From Candidatus Rubrivivax defluviihabitans (GTDB taxonomy: Bacteria; Pseudomonadota; Gammaproteobacteria; Burkholderiales; Burkholderiaceae_C), in the NCBI GenBank assembly GCA_016709385.1, contig JADJMW010000021.1, positions 248,001 through 312,000 on the forward strand: 64,000 bases of DNA, read 5' to 3'. Shown in pieces: positions 34,911 through 42,980 of the stretch. The number at the start of each line of letters is the position of its first letter. Position 1 is the first letter of the stretch. The notes under the pieces are model-generated. The model did not search any database and had not been told where the DNA came from. It worked only from the letters and a program-made list of their open reading frames with translations. The position numbers were made by a program, and so were the translations under genes.

Positions 34911-35132
34911 CTAGGTTAGGTGCGCCATGAAGGTATAGACCGCCGCCTTCACGCCGCCATTCAGTGACTTCACACCTTCTGCGCCCGGCAGCCAGGTCCG
35001 CCAGTGCCAGCCCAGCAATTGCCCGGCCAGGGCAATGGCCATGAACACCACGAAGCCCAGCGTGAAGATCAGCCAGTAGCTGCGCTGGTCGGCCAGCACG
35101 GGCTTGTGCAGTGTGTCAATCGGTTGGTTCAT
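34911..35132 (-). CDS. Single-span membrane protein between pufB and pufA, unrecognised (PufQ-sized)
   Basis: 73 residues from ATG 35132, which has AAGGGG upstream. A polar N-terminus (about 1-17) leads to one membrane span (about 19-41, YWLIFTLGFVVFMAIALAGQ), a Trp-rich interface (GWHWRTWLPG) and a short amphipathic C-terminus (GGVKAAVYTFMAHLT). The span lacks the ligand histidine of LH1 chains. Size and topology resemble PufQ or the LH1-associated PufX/gamma proteins, but no clear signature of any of these is seen. It is 36 bp after pufB and 12 bp before pufA, so it is surely cotranscribed. Confidence 0.8.
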   Translation of the reverse strand: MNQPIDTLHKPVLADQRSYWLIFTLGFVVFMAIALAGQLLGWHWRTWLPGAEGVKSLNGGVKAAVYTFMAHLT

Positions 35133-35168
35133 GTCGGTTCCCCTTCGTCGGGTCAAACGTTCAGGTGT

Positions 35169-35315
35169 TCAGAGCCAGGGACGCCAGATCCACACCAGGA
35201 TGTGCGCCACCACGGCAACCGCCGTGAAGCCCACGAAACCCTGCATGTAGTACTTGTGGAACTCCTGTGCCTCGTCGTCGGTCAGGCCCGAGATCGAGCC
35301 CTTTCTCTCAGCCAT
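35169..35315 (-). CDS. pufB: LH1 beta polypeptide PufB
   Basis: Core antenna beta chain, 48 residues. AERKGSISGLTDDEAQEFHK is the polar N-terminus; VVAHILVWIWRPWL contains the ligand histidine and the C-terminal aromatic motif. ATG 35315 is preceded by GGAGG; an upstream in-frame ATG would only add an unconserved extension. Confidence 0.96.
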   Translation of the reverse strand: MAERKGSISGLTDDEAQEFHKYYMQGFVGFTAVAVVAHILVWIWRPWL

Positions 35316-35450
35316 AGGGAAAGTCCTCCAGAAACGGCCTTGCGGCCACATGCGCACAAGACCCGCGCACCATGGGCCACCCCGGCAAGACGCCGGAATG
35401 TCGGGGACGGCCGGCAGCGCCGGGCGTCGATGAGATGAGGCGAGCGCGAC
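35316..35450 (-). other. bchZ-pufB spacer with small hairpins
   Basis: 135 bp without a gene. Short inverted repeats are visible, such as CCGGC-aagac-GCCGG (35382-35396) and GGCC-ttgc-GGCC just before the pufB leader. No TGTN12ACA box or clear -35/-10 pair was found here, so puf transcription may come from within bchZ or from the bchC promoter. Confidence 0.45.
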
Positions 35451-36926
35451 TCATGCCGGCTCCCTGTGGCCGAGCAGCCGCCGAACCAGCGCGGGCGTCA
35501 CGCGTTCGGCGCCGGCGCTGCGGGCTTCACGCTCGGCGCGGTCGCGCAACTGCTTGGCGGCCGAGATCTGCACCAGCACCGGTTGCGTGGCGACATAGCG
35601 GCTGAGCGCCTCCTGCGCCTCGTCGTCCCAGGGCCGCTGGTCGTTCTCGGTGCGGCCGTGGCGTGCCGGCGTGGCGTCGACCTTGTCCAGTTCGGTGCCC
35701 AGCGGCAGGATGTGGAACAGCGCGTCGAACAGCGCGTTGCAGAACTCCTGCACCAGGTAGGTGGCGCCGGCATAACCCATGAACGGCGTGCCGGTGTGGC
35801 GGCGGATGATGGCGCCCGGGAACGAGGCCGGCACGAACATCGGCCGCGGCCCGTGGCCTGCGGTCGTTTCGGCCAGGTACATGCGCTCGTTGACGCTGCC
35901 GAACAGCACCAGCGGCGCTTTCTCGTGCACCAGCTGGCGGATGGCGGCGTTGTCGGTCTTGGCGCCGGCCACGCGCGAGATGGCAAAATGGCAGGGCAGG
36001 CCGAGTTCGTCTTCCAGGAAGTGGCGGATGCCGCGCGCATAGGTCTCGCCCGCCACCACGGCGAAGCTGGCGGTGCCGAAGAAGTCCTGCGTGACGCTGC
36101 GCCACAGGTCCCAGATCGGCTTGATCGTGGTGTGCTTCTCGCGCTCGATGAAGGGCTCGGGGTCCAGGTGCAGCAGCTCGCCCAGCTGGCGCAGGAAGGC
36201 GGTGGTGCTGTGCAGCCCGATCGGCGCCTGCAGGTAGGGGCGTTCCAGCAGCTCGCACAGGCCGCGGCCGAATTCGCGGTACAGGCAGACGTTGACGTCG
36301 GCGTCGGCCAGGCCGGCCACGTCGGCCAGGTGGCTGCCGAGCGGGAACACCATGTTCACCTCGGCGCCGATGCCCTGCACCAGGCGGCGGATCTCGGCCA
36401 GGTCGCTGGGCATGTTGAACGTGCCGTAGCAGGGGCCGATGAGGTTGACGCGCGGCTTCTCGCCGGCCGGCCTTTGCTCGAACGGAATCCTCTGCGGCAC
36501 CTTGCGCAGGCCATGTTCGGTCCACAGCCAGACCATGGCGCGGTTGGCGCACTGCCACTGGTCCTCGTCGATGGTGCGCGGCAGGAAGCGCGCGATGGCC
36601 GTGCCCTCGGGCGTGACGCCGCCACCGATCATCTCGGCGATCGAGCCGGTGACCACCACGCTGGGCAGGTCGGGGTCGAGCGCGGCATGGGCGCGCTTCA
36701 TCGCGCCTTCGGTGCCTTCGCGGCCGAGCTGTTCCTCGGCCAGGCCGGTCACGACGATGGGCAGCTCGTGCGGTGGCAGCGCGTCGGTGTAGTGCAGCAC
36801 GCTGGTCACCGGCAGGTTCTCGCAACCCACCGGACCGTCGATCACGACCTGCAGGCCCTTGATGGCGGTGAAGACGTAGACGGCGCCCCAGTAGCCGCCG
36901 GCGCGGTCGTGGTCGATGAGGTACAT
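35451..36926 (-). CDS. bchZ: Chlorophyllide a reductase subunit Z
   Basis: NifK-like subunit of the nitrogenase-like COR enzyme that reduces the C7-C8 bond of chlorophyllide a to the bacteriochlorin. 491 residues. Conserved motifs are VVIDGPVGCENLPVTSVLHYTD (cluster cysteine, around residue 35) in the N-terminus and NLIGPCYGTFNMPSDLAE. Its ATG immediately follows the bchY stop. Confidence 0.96.
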   Translation of the reverse strand: MYLIDHDRAGGYWGAVYVFTAIKGLQVVIDGPVGCENLPVTSVLHYTDALPPHELPIVVTGLAEEQLGREGTEGAMKRAHAALDPDLPSVVVTGSIAEMIGGGVTPEGTAIARFLPRTIDEDQWQCANRAMVWLWTEHGLRKVPQRIPFEQRPAGEKPRVNLIGPCYGTFNMPSDLAEIRRLVQGIGAEVNMVFPLGSHLADVAGLADADVNVCLYREFGRGLCELLERPYLQAPIGLHSTTAFLRQLGELLHLDPEPFIEREKHTTIKPIWDLWRSVTQDFFGTASFAVVAGETYARGIRHFLEDELGLPCHFAISRVAGAKTDNAAIRQLVHEKAPLVLFGSVNERMYLAETTAGHGPRPMFVPASFPGAIIRRHTGTPFMGYAGATYLVQEFCNALFDALFHILPLGTELDKVDATPARHGRTENDQRPWDDEAQEALSRYVATQPVLVQISAAKQLRDRAEREARSAGAERVTPALVRRLLGHREPA

Positions 36927-38456
36927 CTAGATCATCTCCTCGGCCTTGCGGCGCTTCTGGATCTTGATGACCTGGCGCCGCGTTTCGGCGCGAAATTCGG
37001 GGCGCTCCTGCGGCACGCCTTCCCAGACACCAGCCTTGTCGCCGGAACCGACGTCACCGAAGAACTCGCGCATGGTCTGGAAGCGCGCCTTGTTGGCGAT
37101 CGCCGAATTGATGACCCGCGCCAGCGAACCCGCACCCATCACGCCCATCAGCGGCCGCGCCGAGATGAGGTTGGTGAAATAGAGGGCCGGGACGGTGGCC
37201 TGCTTGGCCGCCTGCACCACCGGTGTGGTGCCGATGGCCAGGTCGGGCTGGAATTCGCGCACGGCCGCGATGTCCTGTTCCAGCGACGCGCGGTACTGCA
37301 CGTGCACGCCGCGCGCCTGCAGCCATTCCAGGTCGGGCGCGCTCCAGGGTGTCTTCGGGCAGGCACTGCCCACGTAAGGCACCTCGGCGCCGCTCTCGAC
37401 GAGCAGCCTTGCGACCAGCAGTTCCGAACCTTCGTAGCCGCTGACGGTGACGCGGCCTTTGATCGGCGTCGCCGCGAGCGCGCCCTTGATCGCGCGCAGC
37501 CACTTGTTCTTGGCCGCGTCGATCATCGCCTGCGGCACGTTGCAGGCACGTCCGACGGCTTGCAGCCAGGCCTCGGTGCCCTCAAAGCCCACGGGCGCCG
37601 AAGGCACGATGCAGCGGCCCGCGGTCTCGAATTCGCGCACGCTGGCGGTATAGAAGGGGTGGATCGCCGCCACCGCGGCGCAGTCCAGCGCGGCATACAG
37701 CTCGCGCCATTCGCGCGTGGGCACCACCGGGCCGGCGGCCAGGCCCATGGGTTCCAGCATCATGCCGATGCCCACCGGGTCGGCCGGGAACATCTCGCCG
37801 AGCAGTGTCACCGTGGGCTTCTCCGAGACGCCTCCGCGCGGCGCCGTCACCGGGCCGGCCTCGGCCTCGCTGCGTGCATAACGCAGCATGGCGCCGGCAA
37901 GCACGTCCTTGGCCTCGGCATGCGTGGGCACGCCGAAACCGGGCACGTCGATGCCGATGATGCGCACGCCGTTGATCGCCCTGGGCAGCAGCTGCAGCGG
38001 CACGCCGCTGGCGGTGGGCACGCACAGGTTGATGATGACGACACTGTCGTGGAGCGCCGGGTCGGCCTGCTGATGGACCGCTTCGCGGATGTCCTCGAAC
38101 AGCTTGCCGGTGACCAGCGATTCGCTGTTGAACGGCACATAGCCGACGCTGCGCCGCGCGCCGTAGAAGTGCGAGGTGAAGCTCAGGCCGTAGACGCAGC
38201 AGGCCGATCCCGACAGGATCGTCGCCGTGCGCCGCATGCGCAGCCCCACGCGCAGCGAACCGAAGGCCGGGCACATGCTCTGCGGCTGGTCGTGCGGGCC
38301 GGCGCCGTCGGGCAACGGGTAGTCGCGGGCGTACTGCGCCAGCGTTTCGCTCTTGCCCGCCGCAGCGGCCGCGGCAAGCAGGGTGTCCTTGCCGGAGTGG
38401 CAGCCCAGGCCATCGGCCTGGATGGCATCGGGGTTGGGCAGGGCCGGTGCGTCCAT
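36927..38456 (-). CDS. bchY: Chlorophyllide a reductase subunit Y
   Basis: NifD-like COR subunit forming the catalytic YZ complex. Cysteines in QSMCPAFGSLR, GSACCVYGLSF and INLCVPTASG are the likely cluster ligands. 509 residues from ATG 38456. It lies between bchX (2-bp gap) and bchZ (no gap). Confidence 0.95.
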   Translation of the reverse strand: MDAPALPNPDAIQADGLGCHSGKDTLLAAAAAAGKSETLAQYARDYPLPDGAGPHDQPQSMCPAFGSLRVGLRMRRTATILSGSACCVYGLSFTSHFYGARRSVGYVPFNSESLVTGKLFEDIREAVHQQADPALHDSVVIINLCVPTASGVPLQLLPRAINGVRIIGIDVPGFGVPTHAEAKDVLAGAMLRYARSEAEAGPVTAPRGGVSEKPTVTLLGEMFPADPVGIGMMLEPMGLAAGPVVPTREWRELYAALDCAAVAAIHPFYTASVREFETAGRCIVPSAPVGFEGTEAWLQAVGRACNVPQAMIDAAKNKWLRAIKGALAATPIKGRVTVSGYEGSELLVARLLVESGAEVPYVGSACPKTPWSAPDLEWLQARGVHVQYRASLEQDIAAVREFQPDLAIGTTPVVQAAKQATVPALYFTNLISARPLMGVMGAGSLARVINSAIANKARFQTMREFFGDVGSGDKAGVWEGVPQERPEFRAETRRQVIKIQKRRKAEEMI

Positions 38457-38458
38457 GA

Positions 38459-39463
38459 TCAGGCCGCGTCGTAGATCACTTCGAGCGTCGGCTTGACGAT
38501 CTCGTTCTTGCCGACCATGTCGAACAGCGTCGCCGGTTCCATCTTGAAGTCGCGCCCGGTCACTTCGGCGCTGAACAGGCCCAGCAACTGGTCCTGCGTC
38601 TGCGGCTTCGGCCGCACCGGCGGCGCCTCGGCGACATTGGTGGCGAGCTCCTCGAACAGCGGCGCCCACACCGTGCCGGGGCGGCCGATGATTTCGTAGC
38701 TGGCGCTCTTGCGCCGGATATCGTCGTTGGCGGGAATGGTGGCCAGCACCGGAATGCCGGCATGCTCGGCGAAGACCTTGGCCTCGCCGGTGCCGTCGTC
38801 GCGGTTGATCACCATGCCGGCCACGCCCACATTGCCGCCGAGCTTGCGGAAATATTCGACCGCGCTGCAGACGTTGTTCGCCACGTAGAGCGACTGCAGG
38901 TCGTTGCTGGCGACGACGATGACCTTCTGGCACATGTCGCGTGCGATCGGCAGGCCGAAGCCGCCGCAGACCACGTCGCCCAGGAAGTCGAGCAGCACGA
39001 AGTCGAAGCCCCAGTCGTGGAAGCCCAGCTTCTCCAGCGTCTCGAAGCCGTGGATGATGCCGCGCCCGCCGCAGCCGCGGCCGACCTCGGGGCCGCCGAG
39101 CTCCATCGCGTAGACGCCGTCGCGCTTGAAGCAGACGTCGCCGATGGCCACGGCCTCGCCGGCCAGTTTCTTCTTCGAACTCGTCTCGATGATCGTGGGG
39201 CAGGCCTTGCCGCCGAACAGCAGGCTGGTGGTGTCGCTCTTGGGGTCGCAGCCGATGAGCAGCACCTTCTTGCCCTGCTGCGCCATCATGTAGCTCAGGT
39301 TGGCCAGCGTGAAGCTCTTGCCGATGCCGCCCTTGCCGTAGATGGCGATGATCTGCGTCGTCTTCGTGGCCGGCGACGTGGCCACGGGATCGGGTTCGAT
39401 CGCGGCCTCGGCCTTCAGCCGTTCGTCACGCATGAAGATCACCGGGGCGGCGGTGGGGCTCAT
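38459..39463 (-). CDS. bchX: Chlorophyllide a reductase ATPase subunit X
   Basis: NifH-like electron donor to BchYZ. Walker A is YGKGGIGKSFTLANL (about 42-56) and the 4Fe-4S ligands are Cys131 and Cys166. 334 residues. It is a paralogue of bchL with the COR-specific sequence around RGCGGRGIIHGFE. The ATG overlaps the bchC stop by 4 bp. Confidence 0.96.
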   Translation of the reverse strand: MSPTAAPVIFMRDERLKAEAAIEPDPVATSPATKTTQIIAIYGKGGIGKSFTLANLSYMMAQQGKKVLLIGCDPKSDTTSLLFGGKACPTIIETSSKKKLAGEAVAIGDVCFKRDGVYAMELGGPEVGRGCGGRGIIHGFETLEKLGFHDWGFDFVLLDFLGDVVCGGFGLPIARDMCQKVIVVASNDLQSLYVANNVCSAVEYFRKLGGNVGVAGMVINRDDGTGEAKVFAEHAGIPVLATIPANDDIRRKSASYEIIGRPGTVWAPLFEELATNVAEAPPVRPKPQTQDQLLGLFSAEVTGRDFKMEPATLFDMVGKNEIVKPTLEVIYDAA

Positions 39464-40413
39464 TGACAGCTTCTCCAGTCGAGGACCATCTTCAGACAGC
39501 CGGGATCGCCGAATGCCGTGCGGTAGGCCGCGTCGGCATGCGTGGGTTGGTCGTGGTGCGTGATCAGGTCGGCCAGCGACAGGCGTCCGCTCTCGGCCAG
39601 TTCGGTCACCGCCAGCAGGTCGGGGCGTTGCCATTCGGCGGCGCAGCGGATCTGCGCCTCGCGCATGAAGGCGGGCGCGAAATTGAAGTGCAGCGCCTCG
39701 GTGTAGAAGCCGGCGAGCACGATCTCGCCGCCCGGCGCCAGGTGGCGCACCAGGTGGTCGAGGATCTGCGAGTCGCCGCTGACGTCGTAGATGGCGCGGT
39801 AGTCGCGCCGCGCATCCTGTGCCGGGTCGACGACCGCATAGCCCTGAGCGCCCGTGGCCCGCGTGGGGTTGGTCTCCCACACCGTGGGCGGCGTGAAACC
39901 GGCCACCACCGTCATGCGCGCCAGCAGCCGGCCCAGCACGCCATGGCCGACGATCAGGTCGGGCGGCACGATGGGGGTGCGCTTGCCGGCCCCTGAGACG
40001 GCGTGGTAGGCGGTGGCGGCCAAGGCCAGCAGCACCGCCTGCTCGCCCAGGGTCTCCGACACCGGCACGACGCGCGTGCCGCCGACCACGATCTTCGAGG
40101 CCGCGCCGCCGAACAGGCCGCGCACCTCGCCGTAGCAGCGAGCGCCGGGAACGAAGACGCGTTCGCCGACGCAGTGCGGCGAACCCGGACCCGCAGCGAC
40201 GATGCGTCCCACTGATTCGTAACCCGGCACCAGCGGGTAGCCCATGCCGGGGAAGGCCGGCATGCGGCCGTTGAACAGCAGCTTCTCGGTGCCGGTGCTG
40301 ATGCCGCTGTAGTCGATGTCGACGACGACGTCTTCGTCGCCCGGCGGGGTGAGTTCCAGGCGGCTGAAGACGATGTGCTCGGGCTGCTCGAGCACGATGG
40401 CCATGGTCTGCAT
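39460..40413 (-). CDS. bchC: Bacteriochlorophyllide a dehydrogenase BchC
   Basis: Zinc-type MDR-like dehydrogenase that oxidises the 3-hydroxyethyl group to 3-acetyl. 317 residues; YSGISTGTEKLLFNGRMP and GYPLVPGYESVGRIV are typical, and VGHGVLGRLLARM is the NAD-binding turn. AGGAG lies 7 bp before ATG 40413. First gene after the strong promoter at 40512-40539. Confidence 0.95.
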   Translation of the reverse strand: MQTMAIVLEQPEHIVFSRLELTPPGDEDVVVDIDYSGISTGTEKLLFNGRMPAFPGMGYPLVPGYESVGRIVAAGPGSPHCVGERVFVPGARCYGEVRGLFGGAASKIVVGGTRVVPVSETLGEQAVLLALAATAYHAVSGAGKRTPIVPPDLIVGHGVLGRLLARMTVVAGFTPPTVWETNPTRATGAQGYAVVDPAQDARRDYRAIYDVSGDSQILDHLVRHLAPGGEIVLAGFYTEALHFNFAPAFMREAQIRCAAEWQRPDLLAVTELAESGRLSLADLITHHDQPTHADAAYRTAFGDPGCLKMVLDWRSCQ

Positions 40414-40511
40414 GGTCAGCTCTCCTGAGGCGGTGCGCCAGCGGCACCGGGCGCCGCGTCGTGGCCGCGCGGCGGGGAACGGGTGGGCGGGCAGTGGCAG
40501 GTCACGATGTC

Positions 40512-40551
40512 ATCTTATGCGGACAAAGCAAAGTGTCAAGAAAAATAGACA
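40512..40551 (-). promoter_or_regulatory. bchC promoter overlapped by a perfect PpsR/CrtJ box
   Basis: On the minus strand a consensus -35 TTGACA (40534-40539) and -10 TAAGAT (40512-40517) are 16 bp apart. The 18-bp TGTCAAGAAAAATAGACA (40534-40551) is an exact TGTN12ACA match and covers the -35. A start near 40505 gives a leader of about 90 nt to bchC. This should drive bchCXYZ and, by read-through, puf and crtADC. Confidence 0.8.
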
Positions 40552-40615
40552 CTCAAGATCGTCAGGGTTTACGTGCGACGTCCGGCACCGGGGCGTCGTG
40601 CGGGCAAGGCCGACC

Positions 40616-41833
40616 TCATGGCCCGGCCAGCCCGGGCTTGCGTGCAACGATCACGCCGACCTGCAAGGGGATGGGTGTCGGCCGTTCGCGCATTTGCACG
40701 AAGCCGGCTTGTTGCAGCAGGGCAGCCAGTTCGGCGGCCGTGCGGGCGCGGCCGCCGCGCATGGCCAGCAGGTAGATGCCGAAATACGCGTCGCCCATGC
40801 GCGGCGCGCCGGGGGCGCCGGCCATCGGCTCGGCCAGCAGCAGCGTGCCGCCGGGCGGCAGCGCGCGGAAGACGGCGCGCAGGATGAGCAGCGCGCGCGC
40901 GTCGGGGTGGTCGTAGACGACGCGGATGAGCGAAACGAGGTCGGCGCCGGCGGGCAGCGCGTCGCGCGTGAAGTCGCCGGCGAAGACGCGGGTGCGGTCG
41001 GCCAGGCCGAGCGCGGTGAAGGTTTCGCGCGCCACCGGCACCACGCCGGGCAGGTCGAACAGCATCAGCTGCAGGCCGGGTGCACGCCGCGCCGCAGCGG
41101 CGAGGAAGCGGCCCTGGCCGCCGCCCACGTCGAGCAGGCAGCGGTGGTGCGCCACCGGGTAGGCGTCCAGCACCTCCTCGGCCACCAGGGGCTGCGAGGC
41201 CGACATCAGCGCCGAGTAGTCGTTCACCTCGCCGGGCGGCAACTGGCCCGGCGCTGCGGCCGTGGCATAGGCCCAGTAGCGCGACAGCGCCGGCGGCGGC
41301 CCCTGGCCGCGCAGCAGCGTCAGCGGGTCCTGCAGGTCGGCATAGAGCACGGCATGGTGCTCGACCATGGAAGTGATGGCCTCGTTGCCCACCAGTGGCG
41401 CGCCAAGAGCGCCCAGGCCCCAGCGGCCGGCGCTGCGCAGCTCGACCAGGTCCAGCGCCGCGGCCGCGGTGAGCAGCCGCTCCAGCGTGGCCGCCTCGAT
41501 GCCGAAACGCGAGGCCAGCTGGGCCGCCGTCTGCGGGCCGCCGGCCAGTACCTCGAATAGTTTCAAGCGCACGCAGGCCAGCAGCACCTGCGAATAGACG
41601 AAGCCGGCCACGAGGTCGAACAAGGCCCGGGCGCGGCGACGCGCGATCGGCCGCAGGAACCAGGAGCGCGCGGCACGGCGCTGGAAGCCGGGGCTGGTGA
41701 GCACACCGTCGCGCCAGGCGCACCAGCGGTCGTGCCAGCGCTCATGCCAGGACTTCCGCCTGGGCGTTGCGATCATGACAGCCGCGGCGGCGGTGCCGGC
41801 CGGTGGTTCTGCGCTGGCGGGCCGTGCGGGCAT
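40616..41833 (-). CDS. crtF: Demethylspheroidene O-methyltransferase CrtF
   Basis: SAM-dependent methyltransferase acting on the 1-hydroxyl group of carotenoids. Motif I is CLLDVGGGQGRFLAAAARR; an N-terminal winged-helix dimerisation domain precedes it (LFEVLAGGPQTAAQLASRFG). From ATG 41833 it has 405 residues; Met20 (ATG 41776) is possible because the first 20 residues are low-complexity. It is 42 bp after crtE. Confidence 0.92.
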   Translation of the reverse strand: MPARPASAEPPAGTAAAAVMIATPRRKSWHERWHDRWCAWRDGVLTSPGFQRRAARSWFLRPIARRRARALFDLVAGFVYSQVLLACVRLKLFEVLAGGPQTAAQLASRFGIEAATLERLLTAAAALDLVELRSAGRWGLGALGAPLVGNEAITSMVEHHAVLYADLQDPLTLLRGQGPPPALSRYWAYATAAAPGQLPPGEVNDYSALMSASQPLVAEEVLDAYPVAHHRCLLDVGGGQGRFLAAAARRAPGLQLMLFDLPGVVPVARETFTALGLADRTRVFAGDFTRDALPAGADLVSLIRVVYDHPDARALLILRAVFRALPPGGTLLLAEPMAGAPGAPRMGDAYFGIYLLAMRGGRARTAAELAALLQQAGFVQMRERPTPIPLQVGVIVARKPGLAGP

Positions 41834-41875
41834 GTCAGCGTGTCACGGTGCCGGGCCCGTCTCGCAACCGGCACC

Positions 41876-42868
41876 TCATGCGGCCAGGGCCACGACGCGC
41901 ACCGTATCTTCGGGCACCAGCCGCGCCGACTCGGACCGCACGATGGCGCGCAGCAGCGCCGCACCGTCGCACTCGGGCACGGCGTCGATGGCCTGCGCCA
42001 CCAGACGGTCGAAATGCGCGATGGCGCCGCCCAGGCCCAGCTCCGAAGCCGAACTCGGACGGTGCAGGGCCACGTCGCGGCCGGGGGGCTTGCCCATGAC
42101 CTCGATGCTGGCGGCCACGTCGCGAATGTCGTCGGCTACCTGGTAGGCCTCGCCCAGGGATAGGCCGAAGGCGCGCCAGGGCGCCGGGTCGGCCCCGGCG
42201 GCCAGCGCGCCCACTTCCGTGCAGGCGGCGAACAGCGAACCGGTCTTGGCGCGCTGGTAGGCGGCCAGCGCCACGTAGGGTTCACACTCGCAGGCCTGGC
42301 CGGCGACGATGCCCGCCGGCGTGCCCACGCCGCGAGCGATGGCCGCGAGCACCGGCGCCAGCCGCTGCGGCCGGGCGCCGGCCGCGGCGGCCACGATCTG
42401 GAACGAGAGCACGATCAGCGCGTCGCCGGTGAGCACGGCGATGCGTTCGCCGAAGCGCGAATGCACCGAAGGCATGCCGCGGCGCGTGGGTGCATCGTCG
42501 AAGCAGGGCAGGTCGTCATGGACCAGCGAGGCGCAATGCAGCAGTTCGATGGCCGCGGCGGCGGCATCGGCCAGCTTGGGATCGTCGTCGCCGCAGGCCT
42601 GCGCCACCGCCAGGCACAGACGTGGCCGGATGCGCGCTCCGCCCGGAAAGACCGCATGACGGATCGCCGCAGATAGCAGCGGTGGCCCGCCAGGCCCTTC
42701 GCCGGCGGCCACTGCGGCGGTCAGCGCCTGCTCGATGCGGCGCAGCGCCGCCAGCGGCGAATGATCGGGCCGCAGCGGCGGGCCGGCGCGAAGGCCGCGC
42801 GTGCTCGAGGCGTCTTCGGCGCGGCTGAAGGCCCGAGGGCGGCGCTGAGTGTCATTGATTATGGTCAT
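41876..42868 (-). CDS. crtE: Geranylgeranyl diphosphate synthase CrtE
   Basis: Polyprenyl synthase making C20 precursor for carotenoids and the bacteriochlorophyll tail. The first Asp-rich motif is HDDLPCFDDAPTRRG, the second is YQVADDIRDV. 330 residues with an N-terminal extension of about 35. ATG 42868 lacks a Shine-Dalgarno site and lies about 24 nt after the predicted transcription start. First gene of the minus-strand superoperon. Confidence 0.94.
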   Translation of the reverse strand: MTIINDTQRRPRAFSRAEDASSTRGLRAGPPLRPDHSPLAALRRIEQALTAAVAAGEGPGGPPLLSAAIRHAVFPGGARIRPRLCLAVAQACGDDDPKLADAAAAAIELLHCASLVHDDLPCFDDAPTRRGMPSVHSRFGERIAVLTGDALIVLSFQIVAAAAGARPQRLAPVLAAIARGVGTPAGIVAGQACECEPYVALAAYQRAKTGSLFAACTEVGALAAGADPAPWRAFGLSLGEAYQVADDIRDVAASIEVMGKPPGRDVALHRPSSASELGLGGAIAHFDRLVAQAIDAVPECDGAALLRAIVRSESARLVPEDTVRVVALAA

Positions 42869-42874
42869 ATGTAG

Positions 42875-42927
42875 TTGTCAACTAAACAAGACACATCTAG
42901 CATAGGCAGATGCGCAGCCCGAGTCAA
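42875..42927. promoter_or_regulatory. Divergent crtE/hemA promoters sharing one perfect PpsR/CrtJ box
   Basis: For crtE (minus): -35 TTGACT (42922-42927), 17-bp spacer, -10 TATGCT (42899-42904). For hemA (plus): -35 TTGTCA (42875-42880), 17-bp spacer, -10 TAGCAT (42898-42903). The two -10 elements overlap. TGTCAACTAAACAAGACA (42876-42893) is an exact TGTN12ACA box covering the crtE start region and the hemA -35 and spacer. Confidence 0.75.
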
Positions 42928-42980
42928 CGAGACTTTGCCCGGCCTCCCGGCCGTGGCCTGGACGGCCGTGGAGCGGGCCG

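Noticed and set aside
35466..38474. A 1002-codon open frame on the plus strand opposite bchZ/bchY
   Set aside because: It is antisense to clear nitrogenase-like genes, has low-complexity Arg/Ala/His-rich composition and no recognisable domain. Long antisense frames are expected at this GC content.
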